Source: Desmodus rotundus (taxonomy: Eukaryota > Chordata > Mammalia > Chiroptera > Phyllostomidae). From it: a stretch of DNA of 64,000 nt. Of this stretch, positions 24,726 to 36,330 are shown one piece after another (positions within the stretch are counted from its first letter, which is position 1; the number at the start of each line of letters is the position of its first letter). The notes beneath the pieces were generated by a model. The model made no database searches. It saw only the letters and a program-made list of their open reading frames with translations, and was not told where the DNA came from. The stretch is from positions 30,135,426 to 30,199,425 of the forward strand of contig NC_071398.1 of assembly GCF_022682495.2 (NCBI RefSeq). Reading direction: 5' to 3'. The position numbers were made by a program, and so were the translations under genes.

Positions 24726-24919
24726 ACCATGGCCACACAAGTCCTCTCCACCCCAGTGCCCATCTCCTCCCCTCCTACCGGTCTGGATGAATGTTTATTT
24801 TTTATCTCCTTGGTGTCGGACTTCCTTGCCATTCGATTTTCTGTCAGTTCTTGTTGTGCGAGGAGGCGCAGTATGTCTACCTATGCCGCCATCTTGGTTG
24901 TCTCCCATTGTTGCTTTTA

Positions 24920-25620
24920 AATATCAATTTTCACAACAGTTTTATTGATGCATAATCCACACGCCACACGTTTTACCCATTTAAAGTGTACAATTCAATA
25001 GTTTCTAGTGAAGTAAGAGTTGTACAACCATCACCACAGTCAGTTTTAACACATTTTCATCATCCAGAAAATAAGCCCTGTGTCCATTGCCAACGTTTCC
25101 CATTTCTCCCCAACCACCCAGCCCTAGGCGCCCGCTTACCTAGTTCCCTCTCTGCAGATTTACCTATTCTGGACATTTCATACAGGTAGAATCGTACATT
25201 GTGTGGTCTTTTTTTCACTGACTTCTTTAACTTAGCGTAATGTTTGTAAGGTTCATCCATGCTGTAGCATGTCAGTATTTCATTTCTTTATTTGTGTTTA
25301 TTTTATTTTATTTTTCTCTAGCTTTATTGAGGCATAGTTGACAAAATTCTGTATATCGATACTTCAGGTGTACAGCCTGAGGATTTGATAAATGGATACT
25401 TTGTGAAGCGATTATCGCAATCAAGCTAACGAACATTCCCATCACCTCACACAGTTACCCTTTTTCTCTATGTGTGTGGTGAGAACACTTACAATCTACT
25501 CTTTTAGCACATTTCAAGTCTATGATACAAGTAGTCACCACGCTGGACATTAGATTCCCAGAATCTGTTCATCTTATACTGGTCAGTTTGTGCCCTTTGA
25601 CCAATGTGAATGACCTCTGC
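24920..25620 (-). repeat. Old L1M 3' fragments, minus strand
   Basis: Two successive segments. 24920-25290 has 'gttgtacaaccatcaccaca' (25018-25037) and 'tacctattctggacatttca', the complement of an L1M 3' region. 25300-25620 has 'ctttattgaggcatagttga' (25322-25341) and 'acaagtagtcaccacgctgg'. They may be parts of two elements. Confidence 0.7.
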
Positions 25621-27625
25621 TTTGTGATGGTTTCTCTCCCAGCATTATAACTGTGGCCATGGTCACCTGAGGCGGCAGGCAAACCTCACTGTTTACCCTT
25701 GGGTCAGGAGCAGAGCATTTATTAAGCAGACACCGGGGCCTGGCAAAGAGGTCTAAGGCATTATCTCCCTTACACAGTTTATATCTCTCGTTGGGGAGAA
25801 AAGCCCTTGGAATCATGGTAACTTGCTGTTTTTGTTCTTCATGTCATCACCTTGCACAGCAAAGAAAGCCATTGTGTGCCAGGCATTACAGTCAATGCTT
25901 TATATATTTAATCCTCAACAGAGCCCTGCATTACGCAGGCTGCTTTTGGCTATGTGTACCAGAAAATTTAACTCAAAGGGGCTTGAACGAAAAGGAAGTT
26001 CATTGTCAACAAGTCCTCGGACAGGAAGGCTCCAGAGATAGTTAATGCATTGGTTCAAGGACGTTGTTGAAGACTCAAGCACTTTCTGTCTATACCTTCT
26101 GCCTTCCTTTGTGTGTCAACCTTGACCTTAGTCTGGCTCTCCTCATGTTCACAAGTGGCTACACTGTTCTAGGGATCACATCCAACATCCAACAAAAGAA
26201 AAAAGATTATCTGTCTTTGGGTATCAAAATTAAGGGCAAAACCAAAAACCAAAACAAAACCTTTCCCCAAAGCCCCTTGGCTCATTGGCCAGATTCTGCC
26301 ACCTGCCCATGCTTAAACAAACCACAGACAAGAGGAATTGAGTCACCATGATGGCCCTTGGACATGGCTTCTGGGGCTAGACCCAGTCTCTCCTAAAGCC
26401 CATGGCTGTGCAGAGGGTGTGGGAAGCAGAACAAATTTAGGGGTCTATTTCTACATGAGGACACTGAAGCTCTCAGAGGTCATACAACTTGCGGGAGGTC
26501 ACATCTGGTATGCTGTTGTGCCAGCCTCCAACCTAGATTTGTCTGATCCCAGAGGTCTCTCCACTAGACCATCCTGCTGTTTTACAGGAGGTGGCAAGAT
26601 TGGATGAGGAAGGGCTTGCACCACTGTAGGGCTATTGCCACCCTTTAAACATCATAAGCACTGCGGCCAGCACTCTCTGTTAGGGTCAACTCTTGATTGT
26701 CATGTACGTGCTCTGCAATCATTAATTCTATAGCTAAGCAGGTACAATCTAGCCTCAGATAACCACATGCGCTCATTTCAACATTGTCCGAAAGCCAAGT
26801 TGGCCAGGTTAATCACCTCCATGTGTGGGAGATAGACTCACAGCTGCCTGGTATATGCTTTCTTCCTTCTTGTCTGCCCCGTGGATACTTCCCTGAGAAG
26901 TATCCACACTAGGATGAGGGAAGGAGCATCTCTGGACCCTGTATTAACCCATTGCCACGGATTACTGAGGATTAGGTGCATGAGCAGAAACCTTCTCATC
27001 CTCATCATTCACTTGGCACTCACATAGTCCTGCACGTCACTAGCATGAACACAGACCTGTGTCATGCCCTGGTCCTGAGTTGGTTGTGCGGAACCCTCTT
27101 CATTCTCTCTGGGTCATTAGCAGTCAGTGACATTGGAAGTGAGAGAGAACTGAGAAAACCCAGAGCTTTGGAAACCTGGCTTCTACAGTTTTTAGCTGTG
27201 TGGCCTTGGTGTGACACTTGCTCTCTCTTGAGACTCCATTTTCTTATGTAACAGGTGGTGCCTTGCAGGGCTGCTGACCATGAACATGGATAACTGATGT
27301 GTGGCTGGGCCTCCAAGAACAGTGCCCATGAATGTCATTACAACTGGGCTTAGGCCAATAAAATTGGGATGAACAGTCAAGGCTCCTAAGTGAAGCTGTT
27401 GAATTTACAAACTCGGGTGCCAATTTGTTACAGCACTTGGAATGTGGCCAAGGTGAATTCAAATGAAGTGAATTGATCTCCTAGTAGTCACAGGACATCT
27501 TGGCATACTCTGAAACAGGTTTCAATTTTCCTATGAGGGCAGGCTTCAAAGTCTTGTGAGCTCCCTTGCTTTGTCCAAGGAAACTAGAAAAGAACCATTG
27601 GACGGATTTATGTTTCCACCTGGGT
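25621..27625. other. Intergenic stretch with MIR/L2-like remnants
   Basis: No gene. MIR-like pieces are at about 25860-25930 ('ttgtgtgccaggcattacag'), 26440-26590 and 27130-27260 ('agctgtgtggccttggtgtg'). Between 25930 and 26330 is an old repeat I cannot name. Confidence 0.45.
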
Positions 27626-28120
27626 GGGTATATGAGTTTCCTATGGCTTCTGTAACAAATTACTCCAAATTTAGTAGCTTAAGACAACACACACTTAATT
27701 ATCTTACAGTTCTGGAAGTTAGAAGTCTGAAATGAGTCTTATGAGTTTAAAAATCAAGGTGTCTGCAGGGCTGCATTTATTCTAGAGGCTCCAGAGGAGA
27801 GTCTGTTTCCTTGACTATTAAAGCTTTCAGCAGCCACTTGCTTTCCTTGGCTGGTGGCTCCTTCCTTCATCTTCAGGATGCATTTCTCCAACTTCTGCTT
27901 CCATCATCCCATCCCCTTCTTCTCTACTGACCTTCTTACCTCCCTCTTCCTAAAAACTCTGTGATGACGTTGAGCCCGTCACATAATCTCCCAATGCAAA
28001 ACCCTTAATTTAATCATACCTGCAAAACTCCTTTGCTGTGTAAGGTGACATATTCACAGGTTCTGGGGATTAGGACATGGGCACCCTCAGGGCTATTATT
28101 CAGCTTGCTACAGTGTGTAT
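27626..28120 (-). repeat. MLT1-type LTR (ERVL-MaLR)
   Basis: Minus-orientation MLT1: 'gagtttcctatggcttctgt' (27634-27653), 'cttacagttctggaagttag', 'gtaaggtgacatattcacag', then the end 'ggctattattcagcttgctac'. About 490 bp and diverged. Confidence 0.75.
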
Positions 28121-28374
28121 AAGCAAACCTGTGGTGGAGGGGAGGAAATGTGCATTAAATGTCCAATCTTGTGCTCGATGGTCCAGTTGGTGATCGTGCT
28201 CCCTGGGTACGAGATGCTCTGCTGAGGACCAGGGATTCTAGATTATTTCTGAAGACTAAGAGAGAGAGTCGGCTTTACTACTCCTGGCTCTGGATTGACA
28301 CTGGCTCTCTGTATCCACGAGATTCTAGGTAGGAGAACAGACTGCACTGACTGGTTTGGCAGAGAGACATTAAT
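28121..28374. other. Intergenic spacer
   Basis: Between an MLT1 LTR and a MER2-like element; nothing recognised. Confidence 0.5.
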
Positions 28375-28862
28375 ATAGGAGTCACCCTTTCCTAAGATTT
28401 TGCTTTTTGCAGTTTCAAGGGCCCATGGTCAACCACGGGCCAAACATATTAAGTGGAAAATTCCAGAAATAAGCAATTCATAAGTTTTAAATTGTACTCC
28501 ATTTTGAGTAGTGTGATGCAATCTTGTGCCGTCCAGCCCAGGTTGTAACTCATCCTGTGGTCCGGTGCTGCCACGCTGCAGACACTCCCTGTGTGGCAGT
28601 CACTTAGTAGCCGTCTCCATGATCAGATTGACTGTTGTGGTATCGCAGTGCTTGTGTTCAGGTCGCCTTTATTTTCCTTAATAATGACCTCCAAGCATAG
28701 AAGTAGTGGTGGAGAAGCCATATAGTGCTTCCTTTTAGTGAAAAGGTATGTATGTATAGGAAAAAACACAGTATGTGTAGGGTTCAGTAGTGTCTGCAAT
28801 TTCAGGCATCTGCTGGGGGCCTTGGAATGTGTGCCTGAAGGATAAGGGGGAAGGATGCTACA
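28375..28862 (+). mobile_element. MER2-like (Tigger/pogo-derived) element
   Basis: The left end 'gcagtttcaagggcccatgg' (28409-28428) with 'tcaaccacgggccaaacata', the middle 'gcagtcacttagtagccgtc' (28595-28614) and the right end 'ttcaggcatctgctgggggc' (28801-28820) are the ordered landmarks of MER2, a non-autonomous Tigger derivative. It encodes no transposase. Confidence 0.8.
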
Positions 28863-29590
28863 GGGCATTGGTTGACCATATGCTGTAGGAGTAGAAGGCA
28901 AAAAGACCCCGAAGTAACCCAGAGGGGGAGTAGCTGTGGCCCTTAGGTTTGGTCATGCTTCAGGTGCTCACACACCCATCTCCTAACGTATCTCCTGAGG
29001 AAGAGAACGAATGCATAACAATGTCCCCCTGGCCAGTGTTGTAGCTCTTAGGACATCGGGTTGTGAAGTACTGGCTCAGGAAAGTGGACTTGCAGGTTAT
29101 GTACCTATCTTATTGAGTCCTAACTAAGTTAGACACATGCCTTAACAAGATTCCCGGAAAGAAACTGGACTGAAGGAAATATTGTACTAATAAATCAAAC
29201 ACAAGTAAAGAGCAAGAAAATTGCAGAGACAATTGTCTTATTTCCAGAATAAGCTCTTTATCAGATCTCTCCCAGAGTGAAAACAAAACAGCCATCCAAT
29301 CAGACATGAAAGAAAGACAGCCCCAAATTCCAAATTATCAAGAAATCCATTTGAAATGTGCAGTGAAAAACCCACGACCATTCACAAAAATCCTCACCCC
29401 AAAGGCATCCTTCTGCCTTGAGGTATTAGTGATGATGAAAGCTGCCACAATTAGCAAGAGATTTAAAAACATCCTTTAATCTTTTACTCGGCACTTTCAA
29501 AATTTTCATTTTGATATGGTTTTTATGATTATGCATAAAATATGAGAATAGTGATGCATGTGTACATTCATAAATTTTCAAATGCACATT
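28863..29590. other. Intergenic stretch, nothing recognised
   Basis: No gene. The sequence is AT-rich with no clear family. Confidence 0.45.
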
Positions 29591-30234
29591 TGAGGTCTAT
29601 CCGGAAACTGTCCAGCCATTGGTTAGCACCACATCAGTGTAAACTGGCAGCCAAGGAGAGTGTACTGGAATGCACATGCGTGAACAATGATGACTTCACT
29701 GTGCTAATAGTCTTGGGGTGGTAAATGCTGTTGAGTGAATATGTGTACTGTGTGGCCATCACATTCAAAATAACTGAGTGGAGCAGGAAATAAGCATCAA
29801 ATTTTGCATTAAGCTTGAACATCCTCCCCGGAAACTATTTGGATGATTCGGAAACCCGCAGCTATGGGCAAGTGGCAGCTTCATTACGACAATGTGACCC
29901 CTCACGCATCACATCTTATGCAGAGTTTTTGGTAAAATATCAACTTTCAGATGATGCAGCCCCAATACAGCTGAAATTTGGCACCCTATGACTTCTGGCT
30001 TTTCCCAAAACTAAATCACCTTGGAAAGGGAAGAGATTTCAGAACTTCAATGAGATTCAGCAAAATACCACAGGGCAACTGATGCTGATTGGGAGAACTG
30101 TGTGAGGTCCCAAGGTGCCTACTTTGAAGGGGACTGAGGCGTCATTGTCCTGCAGTTTTCCCTATCTTGTATCTTCTTCAATAAATGTCTCTATTTTTCA
30201 CATTACATGGCTGGATACCTTCTGGACAGACCAT
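29591..30234 (+). mobile_element. Deleted mariner, copy M1
   Basis: A 644-bp mariner remnant with inverted ends: 'gaggtctatccggaaactgt' on the left (29592-29611) and 'ggctggataccttctggaca' on the right (30209-30228). On the plus strand it carries the transposase start region, then jumps directly to the catalytic Asp region (an HDN-like motif, degenerate) and the C-terminus ending AYFEGD at about 30114-30137. The middle third of the gene is missing. The same deletion is seen in M2 (47249-47924). Confidence 0.8.
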
Positions 30235-30700
30235 ATATATTGTGGGCGCATGATAGAAAGTTTTTGCCTGATGAGATTCATGGTAAAAAAACAAAACAAA
30301 ACAAAACAAAAACTTAGGAGACTGCTGCCCTAAAGAATTCATGTCTATTAGCTGTCAAAACAAACACACCAAATTAAATGATGCTATGACATATTTTAGC
30401 TTTGTTTTATGTAATCAGAACTACCTAAGGAGATGACTATAAGCAAATCATGCAGTTCTAGACATTTTTTGTTGATGCAGAGAAGCCGTTGTATAGCAAA
30501 GGTGTTCGTCAGAGTTTTACTTTTTTTTACATGTTATTAGAACTTGACAGATGAGTCCCTTCCCCTCTCCACATCATCCCTACTTCTCAACAGAGTGGGG
30601 ATTGGTTGGAGAAGAGACAAGAGCTTCTAATAGCCAGAAATGTTGCGGAGACAGCTGTGGCTCTCCAACCACGTAGATTTCTGATCATAAGTGTGCAATA

Positions 30701-31279
30701 CAAGGGGGGACCCCTTCCAAAATTGGAATTATCTTCTGGAGGGTGAGCCCCTTGTAGTACAGGCTTCCCCCACCAGGTGAGTGTTCTAGGAACCCATCTG
30801 TATCAGTGCACCAGCTGCCATTGTTGTGAGAGGCTGTGTTCAGCTTTAGTGAAGTTTTTTTGAAGACTCTTTCAACGTGTTTGCCCATTTTATGCTGGGT
30901 GATTTATGAGCGCACCTGCTCACACAACACTGAGTGTTCAGCTGTTTTTGACCAAAAATGGCATGACCCCCAAGCCACACCCTCCCTATTCACCCAATCT
31001 CACCCTGAGTGACTTTATTTTGTTTCCCTGGATGAAAAAAGTCCTCAAAGGGAAACATTTTGCCCATGAGAAAGAGGCAAAACAAAAAAATAGCAAAAGC
31101 ACTAAAAGGCCTCAAAATCAATGAGTCCAACAACTTTTAAGCAGTGGGGGAAAAAAAATCTTGATAGGTGCATTGCAGCAAATGGAGAGTACTTTGAAGG
31201 TGACTGAAGTTCAAATGTGTAAGAATAAATACACAATTTTTTATAAATAAATTCTGAGGGTTTGGGGGGTTCCCCTTCA
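30701..31279 (+). mobile_element. Deleted mariner of a second family
   Basis: A 579-bp element between two TA dinucleotides (30699-30700 and 31280-31281). The ends are imperfect inverted repeats ('caaggggggacccc' against the complement of 'ggggttccccttca'). The plus strand preserves the last part of a mariner transposase: NAPAH-like APAHTTLSVQLFL, then HPPYSPNLTLSDFILFPWMK and the final GEYFEGD at about 31183-31203. The first two thirds are deleted and the frame is broken. The catalytic third Asp of the DxxxD(34)D type lies in the SDF motif. Confidence 0.85.
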
Positions 31280-31281
31280 TA

Positions 31282-32449
31282 CATCTACATAAAAAAAAAC
31301 CAGTTCTGGGTCATTCTCTCCTTCAAGGCTGGGGTAGGAGGTGGAGATCAACATCCCTCTCTCCCCTCCACCTGGAGCCTGTTCCTGGACACAGAGATGG
31401 AGGGTGGAGATGGATGTGTTTGGAACGTGTTTGGAGTGTGTTTGGAGTTGATGCAGATCCTTGTCAAAGGCTTCCAAGAGAACTTGACGGAGTCTCTCTG
31501 AATTTATGCACAACATCTGCACGTAAATGTCTATGCCCATTTTTAAAAATAGAGGGTTTGTACCTTTCACCATATTCTTAAAGGAGTCTGGGACTTGAGG
31601 CAGATTGAAAGGAGATGGGAAAGCATCATTCTGAGCTCAGGCTATGTTCTGGCCATGAGATTGTCACTTCACCTCTGAGCTGCAGTTTTCCTCAACTGGT
31701 CCACGGGACAATCCTGCCCCACCTTGGATTGTTGTACAGGGTCTGGTGCCCAGAGGAGCTTGGTAGTTGGTGACTGTGTCCAACCCCAGCCACACCAACA
31801 TTCACTGTCCGACCATCCTTCTCCCTGGGATGCACAGGCCTCTCTGGGTTCCCAGTTACCAGTTTCCCTGGCATCCTTTTTGTTTGTTTGGAACGGTGTC
31901 TTGGGGTCTTCTAGGGAAAGGTTCCCAGCTGAGTTCCAGAAAATGAACACACTGTCTCCGCTCCCCCACCCCCCGCCCCCCTTCCTGTTTGGAGGACTCC
32001 CAGCTGCTCCCTTGGTCGCCCAGCTGAAAAGAAATGATGTTAGGAATGTTTATCTCTTGAGCAAACGGCAGAGCTCCTTTCAGCAGAAACCACAAAAGGG
32101 GGTGCAGGGGTCTTGCCAAAGCATGGCACTGTGGGAATATCCACTTTCTTTGTCCTGCCTCAGCCCACAATGCCTCCAAGAGAGGCTGAGTCAACTGGGC
32201 TGGCAGTCTCAGCTTTCTCAGCCCAGTCGTGGTTATTCTATGTCACAAACCCACTGGTCGCTCGGGACCAGAGAGACTGGGGTCCTCCACTCCAGCGCTC
32301 AGCCTTTGGGTCACAACGTGAAGGGCCCTCTGCGATCAAGCCTCGGCCTACTTCCTGGCCAGCGAAGAGGTGGCGTGGTTTTTAGACACACTCTCACCTG
32401 AAGAAGCGGCACTGGGAGCACCGGTTTGGGGCTATGACGTGATGGCTCA
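31282..32449. other. Intergenic stretch with a domain-less open frame
   Basis: No repeat was recognised over most of it. A 225-codon frame (31724-32401, plus) and its shadows have no domain, signal or plausible splice context, so I do not call a gene. This is one of the longer stretches here with no obvious repeat. Confidence 0.45.
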
Positions 32450-32695
32450 GGACCTCTGTTCTGGAATCAGATTGACCATGGTTTGAATCTTGGCTCCACC
32501 ATTGGATAGCTGCGTGACCTTGGGCAAATTACTCCAACTTTCTGAGCCTCAGTTTTTCAGTTGGCGAAATGGCAATAACAAGCATTTGTAGCACATACCG
32601 CAAAGGGCAGTTGTGAGGCCGGAATGGGACCGTCGTTGTAAAGCATGCAGAGCAGGTCAGTGCTGACCCATGGACAGATCCCAAGTGCAAGGTAT
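32450..32695 (+). repeat. MIR SINE, near full length
   Basis: 'gctgcgtgaccttgggcaaa' (32509-32528) and 'ctgagcctcagtttttcagt' form the MIR core, with a left part starting 'ctctgttctggaatcagat' and a right part ending near 'aagcatgcagagcaggtcag'. Confidence 0.8.
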
Positions 32696-32699
32696 TGTT

Positions 32700-33330
32700 A
32701 TTTTAGTCACCTGATTAGAAAATCAGAAAATTAGAAAATACAGAAAAATTCAAAGAGACCCAAAAGCTCTCACAACCCTATGCCCTGGAGGCACATGCTG
32801 CGGGATTCTTGGTAGGTTTCCTTCCAGTTGTTTTTCTATGCGTGTGTATTTCATAGACTCACCTCATTGCTGAATGACTAGCTTATATATGTACATTTAT
32901 TAGTTTTTCTTAATACCAGGCAGGATGTTCCTTAACCCACTTTTTTTTAAACTTAAAAATATATTGAGAACATTTTCTCCAAATCATTTCATTTTACCAT
33001 ATTGCATATTTTCCCACACTTTGATGTTTCTGAAATTAGGACGTGTTTCAGAATCAATGTCAAAAGAAATGTGCCAGCTGTTTCTTCTCTTTCTTTCCCC
33101 CTATAAAAGGGGGTTATGAAATGGGTGATACATGTAATGAATGGCAGTGTCTCAGGCCAAAAGAAATGTGGCATCTCATTCTGCAAGATACTTCTTAAAG
33201 ACTACATAGTATTCTTAGGTGCCTTCTCTATAATTAACTTAATTAACCATTATTTTTGGACATTTTAGCTCCTACTGGTTTTTCCACTGTTATTAACAAT
33301 GCTGCAAAAGAAAACATATGGCAGGAAGTA
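32700..33330 (-). repeat. Old L1M-like fragment, minus strand
   Basis: 'taattaaccattatttttgg' (33239-33258) and 'cactgttattaacaatgctg' (33285-33304) are complement phrases of an L1M 3' region. Confidence 0.55.
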
Positions 33331-35159
33331 TAATCAAGTACATCACTGACCAAGCAGGATGGACGTTGGGTAGAGAGGTCAAGGTCACAGCTAGCCTGTG
33401 CTGACCTTGGAGGGAGAAAGGTAGGAAATAAGTACTCTGGCCACCATCTTCTTCCTCCCTACAATCTCATGCCAGGGCTCCCATTGGCAAGGAAGGCAGG
33501 GGGATACTATGCTTCAGGTCAGCCCCCCACTTCCCTGGCCATGGTGTGGAGTGGCCCTGGATGGGAAGAGGCAATGCACAGCATACCAGCCATGTTGAAT
33601 CATGAAGCCAGCTTTAGGCTAGGTGCTTACTATGCAGGCTTCCCCTTCTCATGCAGAACAGAGGCACTGGTGAGCAGCCTCTTGTCAGTCCGTGCCAGGC
33701 ACAGACCACTCGTGAGCCTACATGCTCCAAGGCAGGAGAGCTTTCTCTTTTTCTGGAGTTCCATCTCATGCCTACATTTCAGGTTATTTTTAAGCGCCTG
33801 GCACTGTGGATTTGTATACTTGAAGGGAGGAGAGGGGATTCAACACAGAGCAGGGCTGGGTGGGCAATGGGGTGGGGAGGGCTGCGTTTGTGCTGCTGTA
33901 ACAATGACACCTCAGGCTGGCGGGCTGTCACACCCACAGCTGACATTAATCACATCCTGCCTCTCGTTCTCCAGCAGCTCTGACACATGAGGCCGCACCC
34001 TGCTTCTGGAAAGCTCCTGCCCAGATTATAACGGTGCTTCTCTGCCATACTTCCCATGTTGGGTTCCCCTCCCCCACCCACCCACCCTTGGATTTCTCCT
34101 GCCTGGCTCTGGAGACTGGGTGGGCTCTGGGCCACCATGAGAAGCAGATAAAACCATTTATGTGACAGGCTTCTTGAGAAGACACAGGTTCCCTTTGGAA
34201 CGTTGGCAGCCATGTAGGGTGGCCAGGAGGGGCAGGGTGCGGTGCCAGCCCAGTCACTCTTTCAGCCAGGGTTTTGGGGTTGCAAGCAACAGGAATTGAC
34301 TCTTGCTGACCATTTTGGGGCCCAAGGATGGGGGCTACTGGAAGGAGACGAGCTCATTTGCAGAATAGAAAGGAACAATGGATAACAGATCACAGGACAG
34401 ACAGGAGGAATATCACAGCCTGCTAGAATCTGGGAGGTAAGATTAACAAGCAATGGACGGTGGGGGCAAGAGTGAGGGGTTGTGGAAGGGGTGCAGGGGA
34501 GGGCAGATGCTGCTGGGATCAATCTGCTCCATTTTACACTTTGAGCAACTGGAAGTCAGAGGGGGAGGGCACTTGCCCAGGGCAACGTGGCTCACTGGAG
34601 CCACAGCCAGCCCCGATCTCAGACCTCTGATGTGGTGCAGTGGGACCAGCCCAGGTCCTCAGAGAAATCCTCCAGGGTCCTCCCCACAAGGAGAGGAGGT
34701 CCTTACAAGAGGGGCATCTCCCGTGGTGCCCGTTTCGTTCCCAGGTCCTGAACCCGTGGGCCACACGTTGCTGACATGGGATTGGCTCTGTCTACGCCCC
34801 AGGCAGAGGGAGGGGGCTCTGGCAGGACCTGAGAGTGACTCATATCTGTCTACCCAGCCAAGTGCCAGGGAGGCTGGCAAGCCGGAGCCAGTCCACAGCC
34901 ACTTACCAGCAGCTGAAACCATGCTCAGAGCAGCAGGGCCTCCATTTACACCAAGGCCACTGAAGAATGACCTTGGTGGGATGCCAGCCTTTGCCTCTCT
35001 GACCACCAGCAAGCCTGCCTCCCCAGCGTCAACTCCAATGATAAGTCCCTCCCCTTCTTGCTCTGGACATACCAGACAACCCTCCAGTCCTTCCCTTCTC
35101 GTGCATTACATGGAGAATGCCCTTCTCCTGTGTTCTTTCCAGCCCCACTAGCTTGGCAT
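33331..35159. other. Intergenic stretch, mostly unique-looking
   Basis: No gene I can support. Several open frames (up to 232 codons at 34453-35151) occur on both strands, reflecting high GC and few stops, with no recognised domain. 34264-34430 may be an old repeat. A short (CCCA) run is at 34073-34086. Confidence 0.45.
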
Positions 35160-35335
35160 GAAAGAATGTGGGCTCTGCAGTCAGAAAACCACATGTCTGG
35201 CTTCACAACTTCCTGGTTATGGAGCTTGAGCAAGCTGCATAGCTTCTGTCTGTCTCAGTTTCTTCCTGTGTAACATGGAGATAAGCCCCCCCCCCTTGAA
35301 AGTTGCCGTAAAGATCAGGAGTATGGGGTGCAAAT
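35160..35335 (+). repeat. MIR SINE
   Basis: 'gtgggctctgcagtcagaaa' (35168-35187) with 'ttcctggttatggagcttga' and 'ctgtctcagtttcttcctgt' (35252-35271) is the MIR order. Confidence 0.75.
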
Positions 35336-36061
35336 CCTGATGTTTGGCTCAGAACAGTCTCTGGCTATGATGGCTGGTATTCTCCCTCCAGGCCCAGCAT
35401 CTCCCTCCAGGCCCAACCTGAGGAATGTTCCAGGCCCCAAGGCAGCGCTCTCTGGAGCTACCTATCACCTTGATCTGGATCGTTTTTATAGGGCTTTCCA
35501 GAGGCCACCCTGTGTTGTACTCACAGCGGAAGGGAACATTTTGGCTGCTTAAAAGCAAGCTAAACAAAAAACCATCATCAATTTTTGCCTTCTAAAGAGA
35601 GTGGCAAATTCACATTGAGGACTTTGGCCTAGGGATTCTAGTTAGCCAGGAGAAGAGGAAAACATGTCATTTCAAACCACCACCTAGTTCTTTGTGCTGC
35701 TAACCACCAGGGTCCTGGCTTAGCCAAGTGTCTCAGAGAGCTTGGAGTCTGTATGTTTTTCAGGACTCTTTTTGATGCAAATGACAGAAATTTAACTCAA
35801 ATATTTAAGTTTAAAATACTATTGATTGATTCATTAACTAAAAAAGAAAATCTATAGGTGAGTCTAGTTTCAGGCACAACTGGATCCAGGGTCTCCCCTC
35901 TTTGCTCTGCTCCCCTCTGTGTGTTGGCTTAGTCTACATATCCCCATCAATTTGAGTAAGGATGATGGTGGCCTTAGGCTTCTGTGGCAGGTTGTGTATT
36001 TCAAATTTGGCCGCATCAACATATAACCCATTCCACACACTCTTCTAAAAGATAATATTGA
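35336..36061. other. Intergenic stretch, partly old repeat
   Basis: 35760-36046 looks like an old repeat ('ctcaaatatttaagtttaaa' and further), interrupted by the VES SINE that follows. Nothing else was recognised. Confidence 0.4.
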
Positions 36062-36315
36062 TGACCTGGCTGATATGGCTCATTTGGTTGGACCATTGTC
36101 CTGTAAATCAAAAGGTTGTGGGTTCTATTTCTAGTCAGGGCACATGCCTGGGTTGCAGGTTTGGTCCCTGGTTGGGGTGTGTACCAGAGGCAACTGACTG
36201 ATGTTTCTCACATCCGTGCTTCTCTCCTCCTCTCTCTTCCTTCCTTCCCCTGTCTCTGAAATCAATAAGCATGTCTTCAGGTGAGGATTTTTTAAAAATC
36301 TATTAAGAAATAAAT
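36062..36315 (+). mobile_element. VES SINE (bat tRNA-derived)
   Basis: A tRNA-like head 'cctggctgatatggctcatt' (36065-36084) with A-box- and B-box-like strings ('ggttctatttctagtc') is followed by 'gggcacatgcctgggttgca' (36139-36158), a pyrimidine-rich tract and an A-rich tail. Diverged 15-base duplications (AAAAGATAATATTGA at 36047-36061, AAAAGATAGTACTGA at 36316-36330) flank it. VES SINEs are restricted to bats, so this element is a main basis for the species call. Confidence 0.9.
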
Positions 36316-36330
36316 AAAAGATAGTACTGA

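Larger units (their letters stand above)
22897..24905 (-). mobile_element. Half-L1 (HAL1-type) element, copy C
   Basis: The third ORF2-less L1 copy, about 2.0 kb on the minus strand. The 5'UTR occupies about 24180-24905, split ORF1 23307-24175, and the 3'UTR runs down to about 22897. A 14-bp duplication CATTGTTGCTTTTA flanks it at 22883-22896 and 24906-24919. It is very similar to copy B, including the EEFFQEFGKMRR stretch and the frame break, and lies 2.9 kb from it in opposite orientation. Confidence 0.9.

Noticed and set aside
24107..24790. 227-codon plus-strand frame
   Set aside because: It lies antisense to the 5'UTR of half-L1 copy C and recurs, with changes, in copy A (12441-12953). 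It is a by-product of the GC-rich repeat.
31724..32401. 225-codon plus-strand frame in a repeat-poor stretch
   Set aside because: No domain, no homologue that I recall, no splice context. The other strand is also open. Worth only a conservation check.
34453..35151. 232-codon plus-strand frame
   Set aside because: Overlaps open frames on the minus strand, GC-rich, no domain.
36062..36130. tRNA-like sequence with A and B boxes
   Set aside because: It is the head of a VES SINE with flanking duplications, not a tRNA gene. The same applies to 40260, 51285 and 54604.
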